A stretch of 64,000 nucleotides of DNA from Treponema sp. GTDB lineage: Bacteria; Spirochaetota; Spirochaetia; Treponematales; Treponemataceae. The position numbers were made by a program, and so were the translations under genes. Location: positions 22,822 to 86,821 of the forward strand of contig JAKSTP010000005.1 in the NCBI GenBank assembly GCA_024402505.1. The letters run 5' to 3'. The notes beneath the pieces are model-generated. The model worked only from the letters and a program-made list of their open reading frames with translations. It searched no databases and had not been told where the DNA came from. Positions 1 through 8,873 of this stretch are shown in pieces. Every line of letters starts with the position of its first letter. Positions within the stretch are counted from its first letter, which is position 1.

Positions 1-81
1 GATAACCCAATGGAAGGTTAAAATAGATTATAGGATTGGGAAAAAAGATTAAAAAAAAGCAAAAATTTGTTTGCCAACCTA

Positions 82-110
82 TTGACCTTTTTTTCGCAAT
101 TTTATAATAT
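82..110 (+). promoter_or_regulatory. Promoter of tRNA-Val
   Basis: A -35 box TTGACC lies at 82-87 and an AT-rich -10 region at 103-110. TATAAT at 103-108 gives a 15-base spacer; TAATAT at 105-110 gives 17. The tRNA begins about 30 bases later. The boxes are seen; use as a promoter is inferred. Confidence 0.6.
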
Positions 111-138
111 ATAAACATCAAGCGACACTAAGTTGCAC

Positions 139-212
139 GGGCAGTTAGCTCAGCTGGTACGAGCGTCTGGTTTACACCCAGAATGTCGGGAGTTCGATCC
201 TCTCACTGCCCA
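139..212 (+). tRNA. tRNA-Val (anticodon TAC)
   Basis: Complete cloverleaf of about 74 bases. The acceptor arms GGGCAGT (139-145) and ACTGCCC (205-211) pair fully. The anticodon stem TCTGG/CCAGA encloses the loop TTTACAC, giving anticodon TAC, which reads GUA valine codons. The T arm contains GTTCGATCC. The base after the acceptor stem is A and CCA is not encoded, so the tail must be added enzymatically. A strong terminator follows directly. Confidence 0.95.
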
Positions 213-216
213 CTAC

Positions 217-247
217 AAGGAACCTTCAAATAGGTTCCTTTTTTTTT
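217..247 (+). terminator. Intrinsic terminator after tRNA-Val
   Basis: AAGGAACC (217-224) pairs perfectly with GGTTCCTT (233-240) across an 8-base loop. The strand continues as an uninterrupted T tract to 247. It separates the tRNA from the ABC exporter operon. Confidence 0.9.
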
Positions 248-301
248 ATTAAAAGTTGAAAAGAAAAAGTATTATTTCCAATCAAAAAAAAAGAGCAGGA
301 T

Positions 302-1288
302 ATGAGTATTATAAAAGTTCAAGATTTACACAAAACGTTTAAAGTTAGTAAGAGGCCTAAAGGACTTCCAGGAACAATTGCAAATCTTTTTGTTCCAAAG
401 TTTCAGGAAAAAATCGCTGTAGATGGAATCTCTTTTGAAATCCAAAAGGGTGAAGCAGTTGGTTTTATTGGAGCAAATGGAGCTGGAAAATCAACAACCA
501 TCAAAATGATGTCTGGAATTCTTTATCCAACAGAAGGTTCTGTTGAGGTAATGGGATTTAATCCACAGAAAGATAGAAAACAGTATGTAAGTCATATTGG
601 GGTTGTTTTTGGCCAGAAATCTCAACTTAGCTGGGATCTTCCTGTAATCGACAGTTTTGAACTTCTTAAACATATTTATCGTATACCTGAAGAAAAATAT
701 CTGGAAAATGTGAAGATTTTTACAGAACTTCTTGATATGGAATCTTTTATTGAACAGCCGGTACGTCAGCTTTCACTTGGACAAAGAATGCGTGCCGATA
801 TTGCTGCAGCTCTTTTACATTCTCCAGATCTTGTTTTTTTTGATGAGCCTACTATCGGACTTGATGTTTTGGCAAAAGAGAAAATCCGAAAATTTGTTCG
901 ATATATGAACAAGGAAAAGCAGGTAACAATGATTTTTACTACTCACGATATGAAGGACATTGAAGAAACCTGTGACAGAATGATTCTTATTGATAAAGGC
1001 AAACTCTTGTACGATGGAAATGTATCTCAAATGGTTTCCAATTACGGTAAAGAACGAAAGTTGATTGTTGAGTTTGAAACTGAAGTTGAAATCAATCCAA
1101 TTCAGGATGTACTGATTTTTGATGAAGGACATCACAAAAAATCCTTTACCTTCAATTGTGACAAAATTGCCATTAAAGATTTACTGAATGAACTTTCTTC
1201 TAAATATCCAATTGTTGATTTTACTGTTCGAGAAATGGAAATTGAGACTGTTGTCCGTAAGATCTACGAAGGAGAAATCAAGTTATAA
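302..1288 (+). CDS. ABC-2 type exporter, ATP-binding subunit
   Basis: Cytoplasmic ATPase (328 aa) of an ABC exporter. Walker A (GANGAGKST) spans residues 57-65, the signature LSLGQ 157-161, and the Walker B aspartate and catalytic glutamate are D181 and E182. The switch histidine is in TTHD. After about residue 250 comes an extra C-terminal domain of about 75 residues. The opening beginning HKTFKV, a long N-terminal loop and the tail resemble the COG4586 ATPases that pair with two different permeases, and two such permeases follow. An AGCAGGA ribosome-binding site precedes the start; the stop overlaps the next ATG by one base. The substrate cannot be read. Related systems handle drugs, peptides or polysaccharide. 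Confidence 0.88.
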   Translation: MSIIKVQDLHKTFKVSKRPKGLPGTIANLFVPKFQEKIAVDGISFEIQKGEAVGFIGANGAGKSTTIKMMSGILYPTEGSVEVMGFNPQKDRKQYVSHIGVVFGQKSQLSWDLPVIDSFELLKHIYRIPEEKYLENVKIFTELLDMESFIEQPVRQLSLGQRMRADIAAALLHSPDLVFFDEPTIGLDVLAKEKIRKFVRYMNKEKQVTMIFTTHDMKDIEETCDRMILIDKGKLLYDGNVSQMVSNYGKERKLIVEFETEVEINPIQDVLIFDEGHHKKSFTFNCDKIAIKDLLNELSSKYPIVDFTVREMEIETVVRKIYEGEIKL

Positions 1289-2088
1289 TGAAATCTCTGA
1301 ATACACCTTACTTTGCTTTTTTTAAGATGACATTTAAGCAGAACACGGTCTACAGAGTTGAATGGTTATTCGGTATTCTTAGCAGTGTACTGCAGATATT
1401 TGTGTCTGTTGCCATTTGGAAAACTCTTTATGGTTCCCGGGATGCAGTTAATGGCATTAATTTTTCTGTTATTGTAACCAATTTCATCATTTCTCTTGGA
1501 CTGTCGGAAATCTTTTCTACAAATGATTTTACAATCCAGCAGAAAATCAATGACGGTTCCATTGCAAATGAATTGTTAAAGCCAATTGATTACAGAAAGA
1601 TTCTTTTAGCCCAGACATTGGCCCAGATAGTATTCAAGTTTTTAAGTAATTTTCTCCCAACTTTAATAATTACATCAATCATTTTTGGAATTCTTCCGCC
1701 AGTGAGTCTTCAAAATTTTTTGATTTATCTTGTAAGCATGTTTTTAGGATTCTGTGTTTTATGGAGTATCAGCCTTATTATTCAGATGACTGCTTTCTGG
1801 ATTATAAATGTATGGAGCATATCTACAATCAAAAATGTTTTTGTAAAAGTTCTGGCTGGAACAATGCTTCCTCTTTATTTCATGCCGGAACCTGTTTTAA
1901 AAATCATTGCATTTACTCCTTTTGATTCAATTTATCATATTCCTTTGCAGATTTATCTTGGAACTGTAGATTATTACACCATTTTATTCAGCATGCTGAA
2001 ACAGATTGTCTGGATTGCTATCCTTTATTCTGTAAGCCTTTATATGTGGCACCGTGGCAGCAAAAAACTGGTAATTCAAGGAGGCTGA
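1288..2088 (+). CDS. ABC-2 type exporter, permease subunit 1
   Basis: Integral membrane protein (266 aa) with about six hydrophobic segments and the ABC-2 fold. A short cytoplasmic N-terminus is followed by a membrane segment, then the hydrophilic stretch around QQKINDGSIANELLKPI, typical of COG4587 permeases, then further membrane segments. It starts on the last base of the ATPase stop codon, so translation is probably coupled. Together with the following permease it should form the heterodimeric channel driven by the ATPase. Family placement rests on context and hydrophobic pattern rather than a catalytic motif. Confidence 0.82.
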   Translation: MKSLNTPYFAFFKMTFKQNTVYRVEWLFGILSSVLQIFVSVAIWKTLYGSRDAVNGINFSVIVTNFIISLGLSEIFSTNDFTIQQKINDGSIANELLKPIDYRKILLAQTLAQIVFKFLSNFLPTLIITSIIFGILPPVSLQNFLIYLVSMFLGFCVLWSISLIIQMTAFWIINVWSISTIKNVFVKVLAGTMLPLYFMPEPVLKIIAFTPFDSIYHIPLQIYLGTVDYYTILFSMLKQIVWIAILYSVSLYMWHRGSKKLVIQGG

Positions 2089-2091
2089 TAA

Positions 2092-2895
2092 ATGGATTCG
2101 TTGAGAATGTACGGCTATTATGTAAAAAATACAATAAAGAGCTGGTTTCAGTATAAATTGGATGCCTGTCTTCGCTCCTTAGCGGTTTTTCTTCGAGAAG
2201 GTGCCGGAATTATTATTATCTATCTTACATTAAAATCTTTTGATTCCCTGAACGGCTGGAATACCATGGAATTGTTTTTTCTTTACAGCCTGATTTTTGT
2301 AACATATGGGATTTTTATCATCTTTTTTACAGGTTTACGAGATTTTGAATGGATGGTAAATAATGGAAGTCTGGACAGGTTTTTACTTCGTCCAAGGGGA
2401 GTTCTGTTTCAGATACTTTCAAGCAATTCAGACTGGTTTGCTGCAATCGGACACGGAACTCTTGGTATAACTTTAATGCTTGTTTCCGCCAACAGAATTG
2501 GGGTTGTCTGGACTTTTGGAAATATTTTATATTTTATTACGGCAATTTTAAGCGGAGTTTTAATTCAGGGGGCAGTTTTTCTTTTTACTGCATCATTGTG
2601 TTTTTTCTTTATGAAAGTAGGGAACTTAAGAAAAGTGCTTTACTACGAACCTCGCCGGTTTGCAGGTTATCCTATTAGTATTTATCCAAAAATCATTCAA
2701 TTTTTGATGATTTACATTCTGCCTTTTGCCTTTGTGAACTATTTTCCGGTTCAGTTTATTCTAACTAAACCGGATATGGCACAATTTTCAAAAGGATTAA
2801 TGTACATTGCACCTGCAATAGGCTTTGCTCTTTATATGCTTTCTTATCTTTTCTGGAGATTCAGCTTAAAGCATTATCACAGTTCGGGAAATTAA
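2092..2895 (+). CDS. ABC-2 type exporter, permease subunit 2
   Basis: Second ABC-2 permease (267 aa), with six or so membrane helices and the motif NNGSLDRFLLRPRGVLFQ near residues 90-107. This matches the conserved cytoplasmic loop of COG3694 permeases (NGxLDxxLxRP). A GGAGG ribosome-binding site sits just inside the end of the preceding gene, three bases before the ATG. It completes a three-gene ATPase-permease-permease operon. Its stop codon lies one base from the stop of the convergent M23 gene with no visible terminator between them, so the two transcripts probably overlap. Confidence 0.85.
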   Translation: MDSLRMYGYYVKNTIKSWFQYKLDACLRSLAVFLREGAGIIIIYLTLKSFDSLNGWNTMELFFLYSLIFVTYGIFIIFFTGLRDFEWMVNNGSLDRFLLRPRGVLFQILSSNSDWFAAIGHGTLGITLMLVSANRIGVVWTFGNILYFITAILSGVLIQGAVFLFTASLCFFFMKVGNLRKVLYYEPRRFAGYPISIYPKIIQFLMIYILPFAFVNYFPVQFILTKPDMAQFSKGLMYIAPAIGFALYMLSYLFWRFSLKHYHSSGN

Positions 2896-2896
2896 A

Positions 2897-3856
2897 TTAT
2901 TCCGAGAATGTAAAATCTTCAAGGAAGAATTCAGGACGAACTGCACACATGTTTAATCGAACTTCCCAATGAAGATGAGGTCCTGTGGCAAGACCGGTTG
3001 CTCCTGATTTTCCAATAAGGTCACCTGCTTTTACCATTTCTCCTTCTTTTACAGAAAGTGAATCCATATGGTAGTAAAGGCTGTAAAGTCCAGGGAGATG
3101 CTCGATAACAACGCTCCATCCGGTAGAAATACGGTTTTCGGCCATTACAACTTTTCCATCTGCACAGGCAGCTACATCACTTCCTGTTGGAATGCCGTAA
3201 TCGTTTCCATAATGAAGGCTTGTAGAAGATTTACCGTTTGTGTATTTGTAAGTGCGTCTATCGCCATAGTAGGCAGTGTATCTTGTTGAGTCTGTTGGTG
3301 GAGTCCATCTTTTTAATGAATAAACATCAGAAAGAATTGTAGTTTCAAGGATTTCATTAAGTGTATTGATCTGGGAAGTTCTTGCCGGTGAAGAATCTGT
3401 TTTAATGGCAGTATTTGCTTCATCAAGTTCAATAACTTCTGTATTCCATTCACGGTTCTGGAATTTTACAGGAAGATTGAATTCCATTGTTTCGGTGCCA
3501 TCATCAAAAATAATCTTAAGTGAATAATCACCTTCAGTAAGCCATGGGGAAAGTGGAATTCCGCAAAGCATGTCATTAATTGATTTTTTAGTTTTTCCCA
3601 ATGAATAAAAGGTTGCAGTTTCTACAACTTTTTTTCCGTTATAAAGTTTAAGGATTGCGTTTTTTTCAGGAGCCTTAAGATTTTTTTTCTGTTTGGTATT
3701 CTGAGTAAAGTTCATTCGTACAAAAACAGCATCTCCTGGAACAAGAATTTCGTTGTATTTTACGCTGAGAGAGTAGTTTTCGCACTGGAAACTTCCTGTT
3801 GCAGCATAAAGAAAGCAGGAACTGATAAGCAAAAAAATAAGAATTAATTTTTTCAT
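2897..3856 (-). CDS. Exported M23-family (LytM-type) metallopeptidase
   Basis: Secreted zinc endopeptidase-like protein of 319 aa that probably cuts peptidoglycan peptides in the periplasm. Start chosen at 3856: the ATG overlaps the recJ stop as ATGA and has GGAG seven bases upstream; the longer 3868 start would use the codon that contains that GGAG. Residues 1-19 form a signal peptide (MKKLILIFLLISSCF...YA). A beta-rich N-terminal domain of about 130 residues precedes the LytM domain. The zinc ligands are H215 and D219 (HYGND) and H296 in HLHWE, so the site looks complete. It is last in a minus-strand run with recJ, which suggests co-transcription rather than shared function. Its actual substrate is unproven. 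Confidence 0.9.
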   Translation of the reverse strand: MKKLILIFLLISSCFLYAATGSFQCENYSLSVKYNEILVPGDAVFVRMNFTQNTKQKKNLKAPEKNAILKLYNGKKVVETATFYSLGKTKKSINDMLCGIPLSPWLTEGDYSLKIIFDDGTETMEFNLPVKFQNREWNTEVIELDEANTAIKTDSSPARTSQINTLNEILETTILSDVYSLKRWTPPTDSTRYTAYYGDRRTYKYTNGKSSTSLHYGNDYGIPTGSDVAACADGKVVMAENRISTGWSVVIEHLPGLYSLYYHMDSLSVKEGEMVKAGDLIGKSGATGLATGPHLHWEVRLNMCAVRPEFFLEDFTFSE

Positions 3857-5982
3857 TGGTTTCTCCATAAATCTTTAACAATCATCTGAGGTGTTACTGT
3901 TCCATTAAAAAAGTTCTCATTCATGTTGTACAAAACTGAAACTTCATCACCCAAAGAAAAGTCTCTATTTAATTTATCGGCAGCATTCCAGAAAAGGGCA
4001 GGGAATTTATGTTTTCCGCAGTCCAGTGTAACTTTCAGATGCTGACTTTGTGCGCCCATTACTCTGGAATCAATAATTTTTAAATTTGGTGAATAAAAAA
4101 CAAGTTCTTCATTGTCATTTCCAAAAGGTTCAAACAGTTTTACTGTATCCAGAATACCCGGAGTAAGGTAGTCCCGGGGAATTTCTGCATCAATATCAAG
4201 GGGTGTTTCCGATTCACCTGCAGTAAAGTTCTTGCATAGACTTTTAGCGGTGGTAAGAAAGCTGTCAAACTTTTCTTCATCAAATGAAAAACCTGCGGCA
4301 GCGTTGTGTCCACCGTAAGCAATGAAAAAGTCATCTCCAAAAGATTTTAAAAAGTCTGTGGCAATTACATTATCTGTAGATCTCATGGAACCTGCCCAGA
4401 CTCCATCTGTTTTTGTAAGAGCAATGGAAGGCACGTTATATTCACTAAGGAGTTTTCCTGCCAGTAGACCTGTAATTCCTTTGTGAATTGATTCATCTGC
4501 TACTATAATAATTTTACCGTCATTTTTAGAAATAGAATCTTCTGCCTTTGTTTTTGTAACGTAAAGAGCATCGTTTACAAGTTTTTTACGGTCTTCGTTT
4601 AATTGAAGAAGTTCTTCGGCCAGAGTCTCACGGCGTTTTGGATCTTCAGTAACAAGGAGTTCCAGGGCAATATCTGGTTTTCCAAGACGACCGGCAGCAT
4701 TAAGACAAGGATTAAGAACCCAGGCAAGATCCTGTGCAGTTATGTTCTGAAACATAAGTTTTAATTTTGCAAGAAGTACTTGAAGTCCGGGAACAGCTTT
4801 TCCTTCCTTTATAGATTTTACGCAGTTTTTTACAAAAAGTCGGTTTTCATTACGCATAGGCATAATATCTGCCATTGCAGCAATTCCTACTAGCTGAAGT
4901 TCATCAGTTTTTGAAGCTTCAAGATTTTTGTCATTAACCGAAAGCATATAATTTGCATAGGTTATGTAAATATTGAAAAGTGCTTCAATTTCAGTATTCT
5001 GGCACATTCCGAATCTTGAAGTTTTAGAAAGATCCTTAAGTTGTGAAAGATTTTTCGAAGCAAAAGCCGGCCAGATTCTGGAACTTTCTGATTTAAGGTC
5101 CATAAATGAAAAATCAATTCCATTTCCAAAAAGGGCCTTCATTTTACCAATGGTGTCGCGGCTGTCCCAAACGTAAATGTAGTTTGATCCAAGGAAAAGA
5201 GGAAGTCTTGTATCGGTAAAATAGGTTTGTCCTGGAACAATAATCTCTTTTATAATCTTGTATTTTGTGTGATTCCTTACTTTAAGGACAGTAATTTCAA
5301 ATTTTTCTTCAATTTCTTCAATGTTCAAAAGACAGATATCGGCCTTAAAAAGAGAACTTTGTGCAAAACGAAGAGCAGAAACCAGCTTGTAAGAAACTGC
5401 GGCTCCTGAAATATCTTTAAAAGGATATTCTTCGCCTTCAACCTTAGCATCAAGAATGGCTACGGCATTAGGGATTCTGTCGGGAGGATTGTGATGATCT
5501 GTAACAATTACGTCAACTCCAAGTTCATTGGCTTTTTCAATTTCATCATAACAGGAAATTCCACAGTCCACAGTAATAATAAGGGTTCCATTCTGTGCTG
5601 CAAATTCTTCAACTGCTTGAACAGAAAGTCCGTATGGTTCGTCTCCCTTTGGAACACGATACGAAACATCAAATCCTGCTTTTTTCATGTAATTGTAAAG
5701 GATTGCTGTGCTTGTTATGCCGTCAACATCCCGGTCACCAAAAATCAGGACTTTTTCACCTTCTTCTTTTGCGGCTAAAATTCGTTCAACTGCATCTTCC
5801 ATCTGGGAAAAAAGAAAAGGGTTATGTTCAAAATGAATGTCGCTGTCCAAAAAATAGAAAAGATCTGGGCCTTCAGTAATTCCACGGCGGACAAAAATTG
5901 AGGCAAGAATAGGATCAATTTTATATTTTTCACAGATAGGATCAATCTGGGATTTTGTAACTGCTTTTTTATTGAATTTCAT
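3853..5982 (-). CDS. recJ: Single-stranded-DNA-specific exonuclease RecJ
   Basis: 5'-3' single-strand exonuclease of the DHH family, acting in RecFOR recombination and mismatch repair. The metal-binding motifs are D83-R-D-V-D-G88, the DCGIS aspartate and D162-H-H164. Conserved C-terminal motifs include GGHNAAAGFSF and NPCLNAAGR. It is 709 residues long against about 575 in E. coli. The excess sits mostly in one block at about residues 205-355, between the KLVSALRFA helix and LVGIAAMADIMP. The gene lies 11 bases after the phosphorylase gene and overlaps the M23 gene by ATGA. recO two genes upstream is a functional partner in the same pathway. Confidence 0.95.
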   Translation of the reverse strand: MKFNKKAVTKSQIDPICEKYKIDPILASIFVRRGITEGPDLFYFLDSDIHFEHNPFLFSQMEDAVERILAAKEEGEKVLIFGDRDVDGITSTAILYNYMKKAGFDVSYRVPKGDEPYGLSVQAVEEFAAQNGTLIITVDCGISCYDEIEKANELGVDVIVTDHHNPPDRIPNAVAILDAKVEGEEYPFKDISGAAVSYKLVSALRFAQSSLFKADICLLNIEEIEEKFEITVLKVRNHTKYKIIKEIIVPGQTYFTDTRLPLFLGSNYIYVWDSRDTIGKMKALFGNGIDFSFMDLKSESSRIWPAFASKNLSQLKDLSKTSRFGMCQNTEIEALFNIYITYANYMLSVNDKNLEASKTDELQLVGIAAMADIMPMRNENRLFVKNCVKSIKEGKAVPGLQVLLAKLKLMFQNITAQDLAWVLNPCLNAAGRLGKPDIALELLVTEDPKRRETLAEELLQLNEDRKKLVNDALYVTKTKAEDSISKNDGKIIIVADESIHKGITGLLAGKLLSEYNVPSIALTKTDGVWAGSMRSTDNVIATDFLKSFGDDFFIAYGGHNAAAGFSFDEEKFDSFLTTAKSLCKNFTAGESETPLDIDAEIPRDYLTPGILDTVKLFEPFGNDNEELVFYSPNLKIIDSRVMGAQSQHLKVTLDCGKHKFPALFWNAADKLNRDFSLGDEVSVLYNMNENFFNGTVTPQMIVKDLWRNQ

Positions 5983-5993
5983 GCCTTTTTACC

Positions 5994-7349
5994 TTACCGA
6001 ATGATCTTGTAAATGAGAGGATTTGTTTCAGGTTTTTCAGCACTGTAAGTTACGGCTTTAGAAAGAATGGCCTTGCTTTCAGAAAGTGAATTTTCATCTT
6101 TTCCGTATACTTCCATAAGTGGTTCGCCTTTTTTTACAAGGTCACCGGTTTTTTTGAAAAGTATCATTCCGGCGTCAGGGCAAACAGGATCAGTGGTTTT
6201 TGTGCGTCCAACTCCCAGTGCAACTCCAGCAATGCCCATAAGATAGCTTTCCATGGAAATATAACCGTCTTCTTCCGCAGTAAAAGTGTAGTGGAATGGA
6301 GAACGCCGAACATCTTTTTCTTTTAAAAGAATATCCGGATCGCCACCCTGGTCTTTTACATTTTTAAGGAAAATTTCAAGTGCCTTTCCGCTTTCAACTG
6401 CTTTTTTGCACATTTCAAGACCTTCCTCTGTAGACCTGGCAATTTTACCCAGGACCAGCATTTCGGCTCCCAAAGTGCAGGTGAGTTCCATAACGTCAGA
6501 AGGCCCCTTATTCATAAGGCAGTCAATGGTTTCTTCTATTTCAAGGAAGTTCCCAATTTTGAGTCCCAAAGGAGTGTTCATGTCTGTAAGGAAGGCTGTG
6601 GCATCTTTTCCCATGGCCTTTACAGTTTTTACAAGACTGGTTGCAAGATTTTCTGCATCTTCTTTGGATTTCATAAAAGCGCCGGTTCCGTATTTTACGT
6701 CGAAAACAAGAGCATCACTTCCTTCAGCAACTTTTTTTGAAAGAATGCTTGCTGTAATTAAAGGAATAGATTCAACAGTTCCGGTAACATCACGGAGTGC
6801 GTAAAGAATTCTGTCGGCAGGTGCAATTTTTTTAGTCTGGCCTGTCATGGCAAAACCAGTGCTGTTAATTAATTCTGTAAACTTTTCTTCAGTAAGATTT
6901 ACATTATATCCTTTTATTGATTCGAGCTTGTCTAAAGTTCCGCCGGTGTGACCAAGAGCACGGCCGCTCATCATTGGAACTTTAAGTCCACAGGCTGCAA
7001 CAATTGGTGCAAGTGGCAAAGAAATCTTATCTCCAACGCCCCCTGTAGAATGCTTGTCTACAAATACAGTGTTTTCTGGAAATAAGCCGGATTTATGGAG
7101 GTTGATTACGTCACCTGAATAGAGCATGCTCTGAGTAAGGTAAGCAGTTTCTTCAAATGTCATTCCGTTAAAGAAAATTGACATGAGCCAGGAACTGAGC
7201 TGGTATTGAGGAATGCTTTCGTCAGTGCATCCTTTTATCATAAAGTCAATTTCTTCTTTTGTAAGTGGCTCTGAGTTTTTAAGGATTTTGTTTCCCTTTT
7301 CGGTAACAAAGGTTCCCCGTTTTTTTAAAATAATATCTGTGGCTCTCAT
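5994..7349 (-). CDS. pdp: Pyrimidine-nucleoside (thymidine) phosphorylase
   Basis: Cytosolic salvage enzyme (451 aa) that splits thymidine or uridine with phosphate to give base and (deoxy)ribose-1-phosphate. Evidence is the phosphate loop KHSTGGVGDK starting at K99 and the family signature SGRALGHTGGTLDKLE just after it. A C-terminal domain with GVALGVGRTK follows. The length is typical of Pdp/DeoA. Members with this KHSTGGVGDK context include both the broad-specificity Pdp and thymidine-specific DeoA; sequence alone does not decide. The start overlaps the recO stop as ATGA, indicating translational coupling. Confidence 0.92.
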   Translation of the reverse strand: MRATDIILKKRGTFVTEKGNKILKNSEPLTKEEIDFMIKGCTDESIPQYQLSSWLMSIFFNGMTFEETAYLTQSMLYSGDVINLHKSGLFPENTVFVDKHSTGGVGDKISLPLAPIVAACGLKVPMMSGRALGHTGGTLDKLESIKGYNVNLTEEKFTELINSTGFAMTGQTKKIAPADRILYALRDVTGTVESIPLITASILSKKVAEGSDALVFDVKYGTGAFMKSKEDAENLATSLVKTVKAMGKDATAFLTDMNTPLGLKIGNFLEIEETIDCLMNKGPSDVMELTCTLGAEMLVLGKIARSTEEGLEMCKKAVESGKALEIFLKNVKDQGGDPDILLKEKDVRRSPFHYTFTAEEDGYISMESYLMGIAGVALGVGRTKTTDPVCPDAGMILFKKTGDLVKKGEPLMEVYGKDENSLSESKAILSKAVTYSAEKPETNPLIYKIIR

Positions 7350-8104
7350 AAAATTCCCATCCCAATTTCAAGAGTATTAAGCCTGGCAGAGCAGGTGAGT
7401 TTTGTCATTTCGTAAATAATAATCCTGATCTGATTAAAAGCTTCCTCATCAAGAGGATAATTTCGTGCTTCTTTTGGATCAAGATTTGCACAGGCCCAAA
7501 GGTACATGAGCCCCTCATATTTTACAGGCAGAAGATGCTGACTTTTGTGTCCTTCAGCACACTCACTGCATATAAAAGAGTTTTCGTTAACATTATAATA
7601 GGAAAGCTGGTTTTTAGAAACAGGATTTTCGCAGGAACTGCAGTTTTCAATTCCAGGCATAAGTCCTGAATTTCTGATAAAACGCCATAAAAATCTTAAA
7701 AGGCCAGCCCGGCTTTGTAATTCCGAAGAAAGTTCCATCCCGTCTAAAAAAGATGTAATCAAGGGCCAGAAAAGATTATTGTCACCGCCACATTCAGTTT
7801 TTATTGCAATTTCGCAGACAAGATTTGCTGCATAGGTTTTAAAAAGACTTTCAGAAAAACTCATATGAAAGTTCTTTACATCAAAATCACTTATCTTGCT
7901 CTGATTTTTTTCGGAGTTTTCGTAAATATAAATAATTCCGTAATTAAAAGGGGCACATAAAGACCGAAGTTTTGATTTCGGACCGCCATATAAACAGACC
8001 TTATAAATACCACGTTCTTTGGTGAGAATGGTAACAAGGGTATTGTTTTCACCAAGGGGAGAAAGAGAAAGAATTACTGCTTCACTAGAAAAATTACGGT
8101 TCAT
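7346..8104 (-). CDS. recO: DNA repair protein RecO
   Basis: RecO (252 aa) loads RecA on SSB-coated DNA with RecR. An N-terminal OB fold (ILSLSPLGENNTLVTILTKERG) is followed by a helical domain. Next is a four-cysteine zinc knuckle: CSSC, then CSEC about 28 residues on. A TTG at 8119 would lengthen it by five residues, but those codons lie in the stem and U-tract of the araD terminator. The ATG at 8104 sits directly after that tract with no Shine-Dalgarno sequence, so initiation is unusual. The 3' end overlaps the phosphorylase gene by four bases. Confidence 0.92.
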   Translation of the reverse strand: MNRNFSSEAVILSLSPLGENNTLVTILTKERGIYKVCLYGGPKSKLRSLCAPFNYGIIYIYENSEKNQSKISDFDVKNFHMSFSESLFKTYAANLVCEIAIKTECGGDNNLFWPLITSFLDGMELSSELQSRAGLLRFLWRFIRNSGLMPGIENCSSCENPVSKNQLSYYNVNENSFICSECAEGHKSQHLLPVKYEGLMYLWACANLDPKEARNYPLDEEAFNQIRIIIYEMTKLTCSARLNTLEIGMGIL

Positions 8105-8136
8105 AAAAAAAAGAGGCAACTTAAGGTTACCTCTTT
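8105..8136 (-). terminator. Intrinsic terminator of araD abutting recO
   Basis: On the minus strand AAAGAGG (8136-8130) pairs with CCTCTTT (8116-8110). There is one internal mismatch, then three further pairs around a five-base loop. Eight Ts follow (8112-8105). The tract ends exactly at the recO ATG. Downstream genes therefore depend on readthrough or an undetected promoter. Confidence 0.8.
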
Positions 8137-8144
8137 ATTATAAC

Positions 8145-8861
8145 TTATTTTCCCTGTCCGTAGTAAGAATTTGGTCCATGTTTTCGCTCATAATGCTTGT
8201 TGATGATGTACTCAGGGAGTCTGTCATCCATGGAAGCACCGTTTAAGCGAGTAAAGGATGCCATTTTACAGATTTCTTCAAGAACTGTTCCGTTGTAAAC
8301 AGCTTTGTCGGCATTCTTACCCCATGCAAAAGGTCCGTGTCCGCCACAAAGAACCATGTTTACTTCAGAAGGATTAAGTCCTTTTTCTTCAAAATATTTG
8401 ATGATCTGAAGACCAGTTTCCAGTTCGTAGGCAGATTTTACTGCAGCTTCAGAAAGGTATGGTGTACATGGAATATCTTTCTGAAGATGGTCAGCATGTG
8501 TTGTTCCGTAAAGTGGAACTGATTTACAGGCCTGTGCCCAGGAAACAGCAAAGGTTGAGTGAGTATGAATGATACCACCAATTTCTGCACCCTTTTCAAG
8601 TCCAAAAACCTTGTAAAGAACAGCGTGGGTTGGAGTATCAGAAGAAGGATTCAGTTTACCTTCAACCTTGTTTCCCTCAACATCAACAATTACCATGCTG
8701 TCTGGAGTAAGTTCCGGGTAAGGTACTCCACTTGGTTTAATGGCAAAAACAGCTTTGTCTTTATCGAAGGCAGAAACGTTTCCCCAGGTATAAAGTGCCA
8801 GGTTGTTGGCAGGAATAAGCATGTTGGCTTCGTATGCAGCCTGTTTAATATCCTCGTACAT
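8145..8861 (-). CDS. araD: L-ribulose-5-phosphate 4-epimerase
   Basis: Class II aldolase-fold zinc epimerase (238 aa) that converts L-ribulose-5-phosphate to D-xylulose-5-phosphate in arabinose catabolism. The zinc ligands are H99 and H101 (IIHTHST) and H175 (GGHGPFAWG). The N-terminal LYTWGNVSAFD and the phosphate-binding KPSGVPYPELT are characteristic. The length matches E. coli AraD closely. AAGAGGAAATT precedes the ATG. It lies 12 bases after the kinase gene, forming a two-gene pentose operon closed by a terminator. No arabinose isomerase gene is in the window. Confidence 0.95.
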   Translation of the reverse strand: MYEDIKQAAYEANMLIPANNLALYTWGNVSAFDKDKAVFAIKPSGVPYPELTPDSMVIVDVEGNKVEGKLNPSSDTPTHAVLYKVFGLEKGAEIGGIIHTHSTFAVSWAQACKSVPLYGTTHADHLQKDIPCTPYLSEAAVKSAYELETGLQIIKYFEEKGLNPSEVNMVLCGGHGPFAWGKNADKAVYNGTVLEEICKMASFTRLNGASMDDRLPEYIINKHYERKHGPNSYYGQGK

Positions 8862-8873
8862 AATTTCCTCTTA

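Noticed and set aside
1..81. Possible end of an upstream gene at the left edge
   Set aside because: No frame with convincing coding character is visible in this AT-rich stretch; treated as intergenic.
6406..6804. 132-codon plus-strand frame inside the phosphorylase gene
   Set aside because: Opposite to a clearly conserved enzyme; no initiation signal and Ser/Ala-rich composition typical of an antisense shadow.
8105..8119. TTG start at 8119 for recO
   Set aside because: The five extra codons lie inside the terminator stem and poly-U; the family N-terminus fits the ATG at 8104.
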